Origin: Alloprevotella sp. Lung230
Lineage (GTDB): Bacteria; Bacteroidota; Bacteroidia; Bacteroidales; Bacteroidaceae
Direction: 5' to 3'
NCBI RefSeq assembly: GCF_014385435.1
Contig: NZ_JACSUD010000005.1
Coordinates: 93,551-157,550 of the forward strand
Length of the DNA stretch: 64,000 nt
The notes under the pieces are model-generated. The model ran no database searches and was not told the DNA's origin. It was given only the letters and a program-made list of their open reading frames with translations. Shown here piece by piece: positions 1-8,826 of this stretch (the stretch's first letter is position 1; each line of letters opens with the position of its first letter). A program made the position numbers and the translations under genes.

Positions 1-33
1 ACAAAATGTCTCACTCAAATTCTCATACACAAA

Positions 34-645
34 ATGAAACTCAAAATTTTCAGCCTCTTTGCCGGACTTCTCTTTTCCTTGACAGCCTTGGCACAAAATG
101 AACGTGTGGGTGTCAACACTCGCACCCCGACAGAAGATATGGACGTGAAGGGCAGCTTGCGCATCCAAACCTTGCCCAAAACGGGAGAGGGCATCAACAC
201 CGATGCGGCAGGCAACTACGACGCCACAAAGTCGAACCTCTATGCCCCCGATCGGGTGCTGGTGGCCGATGATCATGGCGTAGTGGGAATGATGAACGCC
301 GTGTGGCCTCTCTTCTTCTACATGCCCAGCATCGTAATTCCCACCGACACGAGCGACCCTGCCTATGACGGTACCTCAACTTTTGAAATCGACCTCTACC
401 AGAAATATTTCGATCAGTTTACCCCCTCTTTTCCCGCCTCCAGTGCGCAGAACCCGGGTGCAACGAGTACACTTCCCGTTTTGGCACGCACCGAGTTGGA
501 CTACTTCGTGACGTACTATGACAATGCCGTCTTCAACAATGTCCAAGTGGACGACAACGGACATCTGCGCTATTCCCTCATCAATCCTGCCTCTCCCGAT
601 GTGACGGAGAAGACGTTTATGAATGTGGTGTTCCGTCGTAAATAA
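34..645 (+). CDS. Small secreted protein with a fibre-like N-terminal motif, function unknown
   Basis: The 203-aa product begins with a clear Sec signal peptide (MKLKIFSLFAGLLFSLTALA, then QNE). The mature N-terminus has a RVGVNTRTPTEDMDVKGSLRI-type segment. It resembles the 'GINT-x-P-x-x-LDV-x-G' motif at the start of many Bacteroidota surface proteins and phage tail-fibre-like proteins. The rest (residues 60-203) is rich in Asp, Pro, Thr and Tyr, has no membrane segment, and is recognised as no domain. The ATG at 34 is used because the signal peptide follows at once. It is probably periplasmic or surface exposed. Its 3' neighbour is a decayed IS30 element on the opposite strand. No function is claimed. 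Confidence 0.7.
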   Translation: MKLKIFSLFAGLLFSLTALAQNERVGVNTRTPTEDMDVKGSLRIQTLPKTGEGINTDAAGNYDATKSNLYAPDRVLVADDHGVVGMMNAVWPLFFYMPSIVIPTDTSDPAYDGTSTFEIDLYQKYFDQFTPSFPASSAQNPGATSTLPVLARTELDYFVTYYDNAVFNNVQVDDNGHLRYSLINPASPDVTEKTFMNVVFRRK

Positions 646-698
646 GCAGGACGAGCACAATTTGTGAGGGCACACGTCTTCCCAGATGCACCTTACTT

Positions 699-1449
699 TC
701 AGCCGTAGCCATTGGCATCCCTTCGATGAAATCGTTTGAGAAGCGATAAATAATGTGTGAGAGACATCGAAGCTGCACAATGTGCTACGGCTTTTTTTCG
801 ATTTATCCGACATTTCGCGTGATGACACAATCGTGCAGGATTAATGGTCTTGATGTGTTTCTTGTAGAGTAGAAGCAGCCGTCTGACCTCCTTGGTCAAC
901 GGCTCTGCCTTCTTCCCATGGGCAAGTTTGGTCATGAAGAGCATGTTTGTGGAACGCTCCACGATCGTGAGTATGGCGTGGTTGTACCTATCCACAATCA
1001 AATCCATCTCAAAATCCCCAAAGCGTTTTCCGTCCGCCTGCTCGGGACGCGAGTGAATGCTCGTTCTATCGGCTATGGGAAAAAGCTTGCGTTTGGGTCG
1101 GCGTCTATATTTGAGCTTGTGACGCGTGTGGCGCGCCAATTCTCCGCTTGTATCGGAATGGATTAGATTGTAGATACATTGATGTGAGACACTGACGTCT
1201 TCCTTCTTCAACACGCCCGATATTTGTCGCGGTGACCATTGTTCTTCTAGCTTCTAGGATGAGTTGTTTGATTCTCCACACCAATTCGGGAGCAAGGGCT
1301 GCATTGCGTGTGGAACGCTTGCGATGCTCCATAGCCTTGTCGTGCGCCTTGAACCAAATATACTTGCCCGACCGAGTGCTGTTGCGTCTTAATTCACGAG
1401 AAAGCGTGGATTGCGTACTTTCAATGAGCGGGGAGAGGCTGAGGCTTTT
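699..1449 (-). pseudogene. IS30-family transposase, broken by frameshifts and truncated
   Basis: Read on the minus strand, the N-terminal helix-turn-helix part ends in STLSRELRRN, a hallmark of IS30 transposases. It runs to RIKQLILE and then loses frame. In another frame the protein continues as EQWSPRQISGVLKKED, then GDFEMDLIV (first catalytic Asp region) and LTIVERSTN, and decays after YKKHIKTI. The first frameshift coincides with a tandem 7-bp duplication (CTTCTAG twice, 1244-1257). Deleting one copy restores ILEEQWSPRQ. The usual start and the C-terminal catalytic Glu region are not readable, so the copy is inactive. It lies just downstream of tRNA-Pro and its terminator. Exact ends and inverted repeats could not be fixed. 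Confidence 0.85.
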
Positions 1450-1467
1450 CCGTGTACTGGCTGCAAC

Positions 1468-1514
1468 GAAAAAGCCGGAAGCGAAGTTTTTATCAACTTG
1501 CTTCCGGCTTTTGC
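1468..1514 (-). terminator. Intrinsic terminator downstream of tRNA-Pro
   Basis: A 13-bp perfect stem (AAAAGCCGGAAGC at 1470-1482 pairing with GCTTCCGGCTTTT at 1500-1512) forms a GC-rich hairpin followed on the minus strand by a T run. It sits right after the 3' end of the minus-strand tRNA gene. Confidence 0.85.
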
Positions 1515-1522
1515 CTGCAGTG

Positions 1523-1595
1523 TCGGGGCGACAGGATTCGAACCTGCGACCCCCTGGTCCCAAACCAGGTGCGCTACCAACTGCGCTACGCCCCG
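1523..1595 (-). tRNA. tRNA-Pro (anticodon UGG)
   Basis: The minus strand folds as a full cloverleaf. The acceptor arms are CGGGGCG and CGCCCCG. The D-arm contains AGCGCAGTTGGTAGCGC. The anticodon arm CCTGG-TTTGGGA-CCAGG places TGG at the anticodon, and the T-arm contains GGTTCGAATCC. The discriminator is A and a complete CCA is not encoded. A strong terminator follows at 1468-1514. TGG reads proline codons CCA, CCG and, by wobble, others. Confidence 0.95.
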
Positions 1596-1677
1596 TGAGG
1601 TCTTTTCGAAATCGATGGCAAAATTACGCTTTTCTTTCGAGATAGCCAAGCTCTTCCGTGCTTTTCTCCGGCTTTTC

Positions 1678-2925
1678 CTACTCGAAACGGATGGCTTTGG
1701 CAGGCTGGATGCGCGAAATCATGTAGCTCGGAGCCACGAGGGCGAGGATGGTGATGACGAGCGTGCCGACATTGACAGCAACGATGGCAATCGGGTCGAG
1801 GAGGATGGGGACCGTGTCGACATAGTAGGTCGAGGCATTGAGGTGGATGAAGCCCCAGTGCTTTTCGGCCATGAGCAAAGCCAGGGCGAGGACATCGCCG
1901 ATGAGCAGGCCGCGCAAGGTGATGAGGGCGGCAAAGTGGAGGAAGATGGCGCGAATGCGCGTGTTGCCGGCACCCAGGGCTTTGAGCACACCGATGGTCT
2001 GTGTGCGCTCGAGGATGAGGATGAACAGGCCGCTCACCATCGTGAAGCCGGACACGGCCACCATGAGGCAGAGGATGACAACCATGTTGACATCGAGCAG
2101 GTTGAGCCAGGCGAAGACTTGGGCATAGTGTTCCTTGATGCTGAGGGGCTGACGCGACTTGGTATCGGGGGCAGTGTTCATCTGCTCGCAGAGTCGGCGC
2201 AGGGCAGGGAGGGTTTGTGGGATTTGGTCGATGTCGTGGAGGCGCACTTCGAGCACAGAGGCTTGCGTGTTGTCCCAATGGTTGAGCCGCTCGATGGTGG
2301 AGATAGGGGTGAGTACGTAGTTGTTGTCGAAGATGTTCATGTTGGAGCAGTAGATGCCGCAGATAGTGAAGCGGCGGGTCTTGATGCTCTCTTCGAAGAA
2401 GTAGGAGAAGACGCGGTCGCCCACCTTCAGCCCCAGTTCGTCGGCTTGCAGGCGAGAGATGAGGATGTCGTTGCTGTCGGTGTCCTGCCAGCGAGGCAGT
2501 CGGCCCTCAACGAGGCACGAGGCAATGAAGGTGGTGTCGTATGTGGCGGGCAACCCCTTGAAGGTGATGCCTTTGAAGTCGGTGTTGGTCTTGATGATGC
2601 CCATCTTCTGCACAACGCGGTCGGTGTGAGCCACATTGGGCAGATGGCTGACGGCGGCGATGAAGGCCGAATCCGTACGAATGGGGAAGCCATCGGGAGC
2701 AGTGAGGGTGCCGAGGTCCAGCACTTCGATGTGGCTGCCAAATCCTTCTATTTTCTTGGAAATTTCGCTCTTGAAACCGGCAATGACGCTGATGGTGATA
2801 ATCATGACGGCCAGCCCGATGGCCACACCTGCCGTGGCTATGGTGATGCTGGGGTTGGAGGAGCGTGGTTTGTCGGGGCTGATGTTTTGGAAGAAACGGC
2901 GGGCAACGAAGAAAGAGAAGCTCAT
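1678..2925 (-). CDS. FtsX/LolE-type ABC transporter permease
   Basis: This is a 415-aa membrane protein of the MacB/FtsX permease superfamily. The N-terminus (SFSFFVARRFF) resembles LolC/LolE. TM1 is at about residues 24-50, followed by a ~230-residue periplasmic domain and three C-terminal membrane segments (~280-305, 325-345, 380-405). The FtsX-like signature GVLKALGAGNTRIRAIFL lies between the second and third. The family couples an ATPase to lipoprotein release or envelope remodelling; no ATPase gene is adjacent, so the exact role is unproven. A TTG codon 9 nt upstream is in frame, but the ATG at 2925 gives the usual LolE-like N-terminus. It follows the aminotransferase by 78 nt on the same strand. 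Confidence 0.85.
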   Translation of the reverse strand: MSFSFFVARRFFQNISPDKPRSSNPSITIATAGVAIGLAVMIITISVIAGFKSEISKKIEGFGSHIEVLDLGTLTAPDGFPIRTDSAFIAAVSHLPNVAHTDRVVQKMGIIKTNTDFKGITFKGLPATYDTTFIASCLVEGRLPRWQDTDSNDILISRLQADELGLKVGDRVFSYFFEESIKTRRFTICGIYCSNMNIFDNNYVLTPISTIERLNHWDNTQASVLEVRLHDIDQIPQTLPALRRLCEQMNTAPDTKSRQPLSIKEHYAQVFAWLNLLDVNMVVILCLMVAVSGFTMVSGLFILILERTQTIGVLKALGAGNTRIRAIFLHFAALITLRGLLIGDVLALALLMAEKHWGFIHLNASTYYVDTVPILLDPIAIVAVNVGTLVITILALVAPSYMISRIQPAKAIRFE

Positions 2926-3003
2926 AGTGGGCAAAAATTAGAGAAGCGGGAACAAAAATCATGCCCGTGTGGGAGGCCACACGGGCAGAGAAGGGGGCGA
3001 TGC

Positions 3004-4203
3004 TTAACGGATGCGACCAGGATAGGCATCCAGGGCCTTGTTGAGCACGAAGAGTGCGCGCTGGAGGTCTTCCTTCTTGAGGACGTAGGCAATGCGCACC
3101 TCGTTTCGGCCGGCACCGGGGGTGGTGTAGAAACCGGCAGCCGGGGCCATCATGATCGTTTCGCCCTCGTAGTCGAAATCGCTCAGACACCAAGCGCAGA
3201 AGCGTTCGGCATCATCGATGGGCAGGCGTGCCATCGTGTAGAAAGCTCCCATCGGGACGGGACTATAGACACCGGGAATGCGATTGAGTCCCTCGATGAG
3301 GCAGTTGCGGCGCTCCACGTACTCTTCGTACATCTCCTGCATGTAGCTTTGCGGCGTGTCGATAGAGGCTTCTGCCACAATCTGTCCGAGGAGGGGAGGG
3401 GAGAGGCGGGCTTGGCAGAACTTCATCACGGCCGTGTGAACAGCTTCGTTTTTAGTGATGAGCGCACCGATGCGTATGCCGCATTCCGAGTAGCGCTTAG
3501 ACACAGAGTCGATGAGCACCACGTTTTGCTCAATGCCTTCGAGATGGCAGGCCGAGATGTAGGGCGTGTCGGCGTAGATGAACTCGCGGTAGACCTCATC
3601 GGAGAAGAGGAAAAGGTCGTGCTTTTGGACCAAATCGCGAATTTGGTTCATCTCCTCGCGAGTGTAGAGGTAGCCCGTCGGGTTGTTGGGGTTGCAGATG
3701 AGGAGGGCTCGCGTGTGCTCGTTGATGAGGGCTTCAAACTTCTCAATGGCGGGAAGGGCAAATCCCTCTTCGATGGTGGTGGGGATGGTGCGGATGCAGG
3801 CACCGGCGGCAATGGCAAACGCCATGTAGTTGGCGTAGGCGGGCTCGGGGACGATGATTTCATCACCGGGGTTCAAGCAGGAGAGAAAAGCAAACAGCAC
3901 AGCCTCCGAACCACCGGAAGTAATGATGATGTCGTCGGGAGTGAGCTGAATGTTGTAGCTGTGATAGTAGTCGACCAACTTCTTTCGATAACTTTCAAGC
4001 CCCTGTGAAGGGGAGTATTCCAAGATGGGGCGCTCCAGATGCCGCAGCGCCTCCAATCCCTGTTCCGGCGTGTGGAGGTCCGGCTGTCCGATGTTCAAAT
4101 GATAGACCTTCACGCCACGTGCAGCAGCGGCATTGGCCAACGGCGCCAGTTTGCGGATGGGCGACTGTGGCATTTCGATGGCTCTTTCTGAAATGTTAGG
4201 CAT
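3004..4203 (-). CDS. Class I/II PLP-dependent aminotransferase
   Basis: The 399-aa protein is a fold-type I aminotransferase of the aspartate aminotransferase group. It shows the substrate/cofactor loop NPNNPTG (residues 171-177), the PLP ring Asp in SDEVYREF (~202), and the Schiff-base lysine K236 in DSVSKRYSECGIRIG. The cofactor-phosphate loop GGSEAV is near residue 97. Length and architecture are complete. The amino-acid substrate cannot be read from sequence; aspartate, alanine or aromatic acceptors are all possible. It lies between rluA (86 nt upstream) and the FtsX-like permease, all on the minus strand and possibly driven by the promoter before rluA. Confidence 0.88.
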   Translation of the reverse strand: MPNISERAIEMPQSPIRKLAPLANAAAARGVKVYHLNIGQPDLHTPEQGLEALRHLERPILEYSPSQGLESYRKKLVDYYHSYNIQLTPDDIIITSGGSEAVLFAFLSCLNPGDEIIVPEPAYANYMAFAIAAGACIRTIPTTIEEGFALPAIEKFEALINEHTRALLICNPNNPTGYLYTREEMNQIRDLVQKHDLFLFSDEVYREFIYADTPYISACHLEGIEQNVVLIDSVSKRYSECGIRIGALITKNEAVHTAVMKFCQARLSPPLLGQIVAEASIDTPQSYMQEMYEEYVERRNCLIEGLNRIPGVYSPVPMGAFYTMARLPIDDAERFCAWCLSDFDYEGETIMMAPAAGFYTTPGAGRNEVRIAYVLKKEDLQRALFVLNKALDAYPGRIR

Positions 4204-4289
4204 AGCAATTAGGATTTATAGGGGGAAGATAGAGACGAAGGTGTGCATGCGGACAAAGGAAGGGGTTGTCTGGGAGAAATGAGGCGCGT

Positions 4290-5201
4290 TCAGTCTGCCG
4301 TCTTTTCAGAACTTTCCGACCTAAACACGCTGAGGAAGGCCTTGGGCACGGCGGTTTCAAAATGAAGGTGTTCGTTGGTGATGGGATGATAGAAGTCCAA
4401 GCGGAAGGCGTGGAGGCAAAGACGTCCGATGGGGTCGTCGCCATTGCCGTACTTGATGTCCCCACACACGGGGTGCTTCAAATCTTGAAGGTGCACGCGA
4501 ATTTGGTTTTTACGTCCCGTTTCCAACTTGAGTTCCACCAAACTGTAGCGGTCCGTGGTGCGCAGAGTACGGAAGTGAGTAAGAGCATATTTCCCCCCGT
4601 TGTCGGTGGGCGAAGAGTAGGTGATGTAGGCTTTGTTGTCCTTCAGCCAACTTTCGACGCTGCCCTTCTTCTGTTCCATCCGCCCACTCGCCAAAGCGAT
4701 GTAGCGGCGGTCAGTGACGATCTGCCGCCAGTTGTGCTCCAAGATTTGTTCGGCCTCCATGGTCTTGCCATAAACCAGCAGGCCGGAGGTGTCACGGTCG
4801 AGGCGGTGCACCACGTGGGCCGCGCATTTCTGTCGTGTTTTGTGAAAGTAGTCGTCCAAAATGGATTTGACGCAAAGCTGCCCTTGCGTTGAAGCCATAG
4901 AGAGAATGCCGATATTCTTCTCGATAACAATGATTTGTGCATCCTCGTAAACAATCTTGAGGTACTTGCTTTGGAAGTGGAAACGCTGCTTTTGCTTCGA
5001 GATTTCGACTTTCATGCCCACCGTGAGTGGGAAGTCGTGCTGGGACACATTACGACGATCCACGCGCACACCCCCTCCGGAGAGGATGGCTTTGGCCTTG
5101 GAGCGGCTGATGCCATCGAGCGCTTTCATGACAAAAGGAAGTAGTTCCGTGGCTTCACGCACCGTGAAGAGGGTATATTGCGGCTTTCGAGGGTTGTACA
5201 T
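4290..5201 (-). CDS. RluA-family RNA pseudouridine synthase
   Basis: The 303-aa protein isomerises uridine to pseudouridine in rRNA or tRNA. Residues ~20-75 look like an S4 RNA-binding domain (SRSKAKAILSGGGVRVDRR). The catalytic motif HRLDRDTSG is at 132-140, with the catalytic Asp in RLD. The C-terminal RluA signature includes GRKNQIRVHLQDLKHPVCGD. The target uridine cannot be assigned. It is the first gene of a minus-strand run and has a good Bacteroidota promoter 24-55 nt upstream. Confidence 0.92.
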   Translation of the reverse strand: MYNPRKPQYTLFTVREATELLPFVMKALDGISRSKAKAILSGGGVRVDRRNVSQHDFPLTVGMKVEISKQKQRFHFQSKYLKIVYEDAQIIVIEKNIGILSMASTQGQLCVKSILDDYFHKTRQKCAAHVVHRLDRDTSGLLVYGKTMEAEQILEHNWRQIVTDRRYIALASGRMEQKKGSVESWLKDNKAYITYSSPTDNGGKYALTHFRTLRTTDRYSLVELKLETGRKNQIRVHLQDLKHPVCGDIKYGNGDDPIGRLCLHAFRLDFYHPITNEHLHFETAVPKAFLSVFRSESSEKTAD

Positions 5202-5224
5202 AAGAAGATGAGCATTTGAGATTG

Positions 5225-5256
5225 CAAATTTACATCAAGATGTTGAAATCGGCAAA
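5225..5256 (-). promoter_or_regulatory. Bacteroidota-type promoter for rluA
   Basis: On the minus strand a -33 box TTTG (5253-5256) is separated by 20 bp from a -7 box TAAATTTG (5225-5232), matching the sigma-ABfr consensus TTTG-N19-21-TAnnTTTG. The rluA ATG is about 23 nt downstream. Confidence 0.75.
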
Positions 5257-5385
5257 TAAAAAACGAGAGAATACCCTCGTTTTGTTAAAATACTGCTTTC
5301 TGCAATAAAGTTTTTGCGGAAAAACATCGGCGTTATTCAAATAATACATATCTTCGCAGTATCAACCACTCAAAATTTTGTAGTC

Positions 5386-6459
5386 ATGAAACAGTTTGCT
5401 CTATCTCTCATCTCGCTCCTTGCACTGAGCAGTGTAGCTTGGGCACAGGACGATGTTTACTTCGTTCCCACCAAGGAAGCTTTGCAAGTTGAACAACAGC
5501 AGAGCAACCAACACCATAGGAATGCCTACGGTCATAGTGCATCGACCTATGATTATGACAATTGGGCCGACTATCGTGTTGGGTCACGCGATGTGGACGA
5601 ATACAACCGACGCCACGGTGACCGTACACGTAAAGAAATGGCGGACAGCCTCTATGACGACGAACGACAGACCGCGACCGGACGCATTGTGCGCTTCCGT
5701 TCCCCTCGTGGAGTCATTGTCGCCTCACCTTATTACTACGATTATTATTATGACTTGGCCTACTACGACCCTTGGTTCTCCGACTGGGGCTGGAGCAGTT
5801 GGTATGGCTGGTATGACCCCTTCTACTACGGCTGGTCTTGGAATCGCTGGTACTCACCTTGGGGCTGGAGCAGCTGGTATTCGCCCTGGGGCTTCAGTGC
5901 TTGGTACTCACCTTGGTACTCCGGTTGGAACTGGGGCTGGGGTTGGAATTATGGATATTGGCCTTACGACCGCTATGGTTGGGGAGGCTATTATGGAGGT
6001 TATGCTTACAACGTGCGTCCTCATGGAAACACCTATTATGGGGTGAGTGGTGCCAACTCTCGCTCTGCCGGTGCTTTTGACAGCCGCGGTGGTGGTTTCA
6101 CGTCTCGCAATGGCAGTGCTTCGCGTGGCGGCTCTTGGAGTGGAAGAAACAACTATGACGATACTTCGACAACCCACTCCTCTTACCGATACAACGACAC
6201 GCCTTCCTACCGCGGAGACATTGTCAATTCCTCACGTCGTGGTGGTCGACCCACAGAAAACTACTCTCCCTCACGCTCCACGAGCAATAGTTACTCGCAA
6301 CCTTCGCGCAGCAGCGGCTTTGATATGGGCGGCTCTCGCAATGGCGGCTTCTCCAGTGGAAGTTCGTCAGGCGGTGGTTTCTCCGGTAGCAACTCGGGCG
6401 GTGGCTTCTCCGGTGGTGGTTCTTCACGCGGTGGAGGCGTCATCGGAGGGCGCCGATAG
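5386..6459 (+). CDS. Secreted aromatic- and glycine-rich low-complexity protein
   Basis: The 357-aa product has a signal peptide (MKQFALSLISLLALSSVAWA, cleavage before QDD). The mature start DDVYFVPTKEA is typical of a conserved Bacteroidota family sometimes misnamed 'vitellogenin II precursor'. Residues ~110-230 are extremely rich in Tyr and Trp, with reiterated (S/G)W-Y-S-P-W-G type units. The C-terminal third is Ser/Gly/Arg rich and ends in GGG and RGG clusters. No catalytic domain is visible. A start 72 nt upstream is in frame, but only the ATG at 5386 places the signal peptide at the N-terminus. It is likely an envelope-associated or surface protein. A MITE copy follows 22 nt after the stop. 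Confidence 0.75.
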   Translation: MKQFALSLISLLALSSVAWAQDDVYFVPTKEALQVEQQQSNQHHRNAYGHSASTYDYDNWADYRVGSRDVDEYNRRHGDRTRKEMADSLYDDERQTATGRIVRFRSPRGVIVASPYYYDYYYDLAYYDPWFSDWGWSSWYGWYDPFYYGWSWNRWYSPWGWSSWYSPWGFSAWYSPWYSGWNWGWGWNYGYWPYDRYGWGGYYGGYAYNVRPHGNTYYGVSGANSRSAGAFDSRGGGFTSRNGSASRGGSWSGRNNYDDTSTTHSSYRYNDTPSYRGDIVNSSRRGGRPTENYSPSRSTSNSYSQPSRSSGFDMGGSRNGGFSSGSSSGGGFSGSNSGGGFSGGGSSRGGGVIGGRR

Positions 6460-6481
6460 ATTGACGGCAACTGCTGTCGCT

Positions 6482-6677
6482 TAAGTAGGTATTCAAAATT
6501 AATCGTAACTATCTTCTGCGTAGGGTATTCTCTACTTTGACACCACCTTTGTTCCTCTTTTCCGCCATCTCGCCTTTGTTCATCAGTCGTGTTGCTCGCT
6601 ACACTCCTTCTTCACAAAGACGACCTGACGAAAAAATGAAACAAATATAGTATCAATTAATTTTGAACACCTACTTA
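6482..6677 (+). mobile_element. MITE-like element, copy A (196 bp)
   Basis: A 196-bp non-coding segment is bounded by ~22-bp near-perfect terminal inverted repeats (left TAAGTAGGTATTCAAAATTA, right TAATTTTGAACACCTACTTA) with TA at both edges. Three further copies lie at 14805-15000, 21147-21342 and 25796-25981; A and D are in one orientation, B and C in the other. Conserved internal blocks include GGAACAAAG-type and CATCAGTCGTGT-type segments. No ORF spans it. A second truncated terminus abuts its right end (6677-6693). Confidence 0.85.
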
Positions 6678-6726
6678 TTTCGAACACCTATTATACTTAT
6701 ACATTGACATCTTTCACTTACCATCC

Positions 6727-8367
6727 ATGAAAAAGATATATTTTTCGGCCATGCTTCTTACCCTTTGTGGGGTACAGAGCGGAATGGCACAAGACATTTA
6801 TAAAGTGCAGCAATTCTCTGCTACCGACCTCAACGGAGATGCGCGCTACATCGGTATGGGGGGAGCAATGAGCGCCCTCGGTGCCAACCTCTCTGCAATG
6901 GGAACCAACCCCGCCTCTACCGGTTTGTATCGTCGTGGAGATGCCGCAATCACAGGAAGTCTGCTCACTCAGTCGGACAAGAATGGTGTGGCGACACATT
7001 TAGGGAGTAGCGCCACGAACACAAGTCTCGACCAAGCGGGGTTTCTCTATTCGCTCAATGTCGATGGAGAGAATTTGAAATTTGTCAACTTGGGCTTTAA
7101 CTATAAGAAGTCGCGCAACTTCCGCAACCTCATCTCGCTTAAAAATGTCCCCTTGTTAGGCGGAGTCTCTCAGACTTGGCAGATGCGTGAACTGGCCAAT
7201 ACGCTCAGTAAAGGCTGGCTGGATTTGAAGGTAGATGCCGACCGTGCCTTGACAACTCCTTTGACCAATTTGGGCTACGACGTATTTTTGATTGACCCTA
7301 TCCGCGATGCCTCTGGACACGTGACGGACTATAAGCATGGGTATGCCGAGGCTTATCACTACCATCGTGCTCAGAAGGGTGGTGTGCAACAATATGATTT
7401 CAACTTGGCTTTCAACGTCAGCAATCGAGTTTATTTCGGTGTAAATGTGGGTGTTTACGACATTCAGAGCCAGAGTATGTTGGAATACGAAGAAGCCTCG
7501 CTGGATGAGGCGGGCGTCCCCTTTCAAGATGCCAAGGGACGCCGAAAGACCTATCTGATGAAGCAGATTGAAACGGTGTCCGGCACCGGAGTAGATGCCA
7601 AATTGGGCGTCATTGCGCGGCCCTTTGCAGAAAGTCCTTTCCGCATTGGCGTGGCGATGACCCTGCCCACGTTCTACACCATCAGCAGTTCTTCCCGCCT
7701 GTTCATGAGTTCTCCCTACGAACACACCAATACCAAAACCGGTGAGCACTACGAGTACACCGAGAGTGCGATGGAGAGCAACAACGACTACTACATGCGC
7801 TCCCCCTTGAAGTTCAATTTCAGTTTAGGCACAACGATAGGGAAGGATGTGGCCATCGGTGCAGAATATGAAATAGCCGACCATACCACAGCGCAAGTGC
7901 GCCAGCCCGATTCTGGCTATTATGATGGAGGGTGGAGCAGCGGTACGAAAGACGGATATATGCAGGACCAAATCAACGCCTATCTGCGCGATACGCATAC
8001 TGTCCGTCTCGGCGTTGAGACACGGATTGCTCCTAAGTTTTATACTCGTGTGGGCTATAACTTCGTGAGTGCACCTATGCGCAAAGAAGCTCTGCTCAAC
8101 CTTTTCACATCAAGTCCGTCCTATCGCTTTGCAACGAACACGGACTATGTCAATCTGGGGGCAACCAACCGTTTCACTTGTGGTTTGGGCTATCGGGGTG
8201 CCAATTTCTACACCGACATTGCCTATCAATACCAAACCCAGAAAGCCGATGTCTATCCCTTTGCCTATAATAAAGATGGGGCAGCAGCGGAGCGTAACGA
8301 CCTCCCGGCACAACGGCTCAACTTGAATCGGCATCAAATTGCTTTGACTTTCGGCTATCGTTTCTAA
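6727..8367 (+). CDS. OmpP1/FadL-family outer-membrane protein
   Basis: The 546-aa precursor has a signal peptide (MKKIYFSAMLLTLCGVQSGM-AQ). It then has the FadL/OmpP1 hallmark: an N-terminal hatch segment with GDARYIGMGGAMSALGANLSAMGTNPAST, in which the NPA-type motif is characteristic. The remainder alternates short amphipathic strands and ends in an aromatic, RHQIALTFGYRF, as expected for a beta-barrel recognised by BamA. Family members pass hydrophobic compounds across the outer membrane. Bacteroidales homologues are often labelled hemin receptor without proof. The substrate is unknown here. MITE copy A lies in the upstream region. Confidence 0.85.
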   Translation: MKKIYFSAMLLTLCGVQSGMAQDIYKVQQFSATDLNGDARYIGMGGAMSALGANLSAMGTNPASTGLYRRGDAAITGSLLTQSDKNGVATHLGSSATNTSLDQAGFLYSLNVDGENLKFVNLGFNYKKSRNFRNLISLKNVPLLGGVSQTWQMRELANTLSKGWLDLKVDADRALTTPLTNLGYDVFLIDPIRDASGHVTDYKHGYAEAYHYHRAQKGGVQQYDFNLAFNVSNRVYFGVNVGVYDIQSQSMLEYEEASLDEAGVPFQDAKGRRKTYLMKQIETVSGTGVDAKLGVIARPFAESPFRIGVAMTLPTFYTISSSSRLFMSSPYEHTNTKTGEHYEYTESAMESNNDYYMRSPLKFNFSLGTTIGKDVAIGAEYEIADHTTAQVRQPDSGYYDGGWSSGTKDGYMQDQINAYLRDTHTVRLGVETRIAPKFYTRVGYNFVSAPMRKEALLNLFTSSPSYRFATNTDYVNLGATNRFTCGLGYRGANFYTDIAYQYQTQKADVYPFAYNKDGAAAERNDLPAQRLNLNRHQIALTFGYRF

Positions 8368-8396
8368 ATGAACACAGCATCATCCCACTAAAAAGA

Positions 8397-8426
8397 GAAG
8401 GGCGCGTCCATCGAGACACGCCCTTC
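8397..8426. terminator. GC-rich hairpin after the FadL-type gene
   Basis: GAAGGGCGCGT pairs with ACACGCCCTTC across a short loop, 27 nt after the stop of the FadL-type gene. A run of A precedes it, so the U tract fits the minus strand better. It may be a bidirectional or weak terminator. Confidence 0.45.
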
Positions 8427-8535
8427 ACGTTTGCTGGCGAGGCTGATTGGCCGTATTTACCTCTGAGACAGCAGCAAGTCTCTAAAAGATAAATCTTCCC
8501 CCCTCCCTTAGATACACATATTCCTCTTCTTGAGA

Positions 8536-8826
8536 ATGAAAAGAAGAAAACCAGATAAAGTAGATGTTGTGTTGGATTTGTGCATTCAAGACCCACAAAT
8601 CCAAACCCCGCTACTGCAACATCGGGTTCTGCAAGCTTGGAGCGAAGTCCTGCCCGATGCCGTGGCCAACCGCACAGAACCCCTATATGTGAAGGACACG
8701 ACCCTTTGGGTGCGGGTGCACACCCCTGTCATCCGCACACAGTTGAGTTTGAAACGGCTGCAACTGATAGAGCAACTCAATCGCCGAGTCAAACACAATG
8801 TCATCAGCGATATTAGATTTATATGA
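8536..8826 (+). CDS. DUF721 (DciA-like) protein
   Basis: The 96-aa basic protein matches the DUF721 fold: a central L-x-x-W-x-x-(V/I)L-P region (QAWSEVLPDAV) followed by LYVKDTTLWVRVHTPVIRTQL. DUF721 includes DciA, the ancestral replicative-helicase loader, and related KH-like proteins. A role in DNA replication is inferred only from family membership. The ATG at 8536 is preferred over an in-frame TTG 6 nt upstream. It is followed by the helicase-nuclease gene with little or no spacing, suggesting one transcript. Confidence 0.7.
   Translation: MKRRKPDKVDVVLDLCIQDPQIQTPLLQHRVLQAWSEVLPDAVANRTEPLYVKDTTLWVRVHTPVIRTQLSLKRLQLIEQLNRRVKHNVISDIRFI

Noticed and set aside
1411..4008. 865-aa open frame on the plus strand opposite the permease and aminotransferase genes
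   Set aside because: It spans the tRNA and runs antisense to two well-recognised genes. Its composition (Asp/Glu/Gly/His/Val rich) is what antisense translation of GC-rich codons gives, and no domain is visible.
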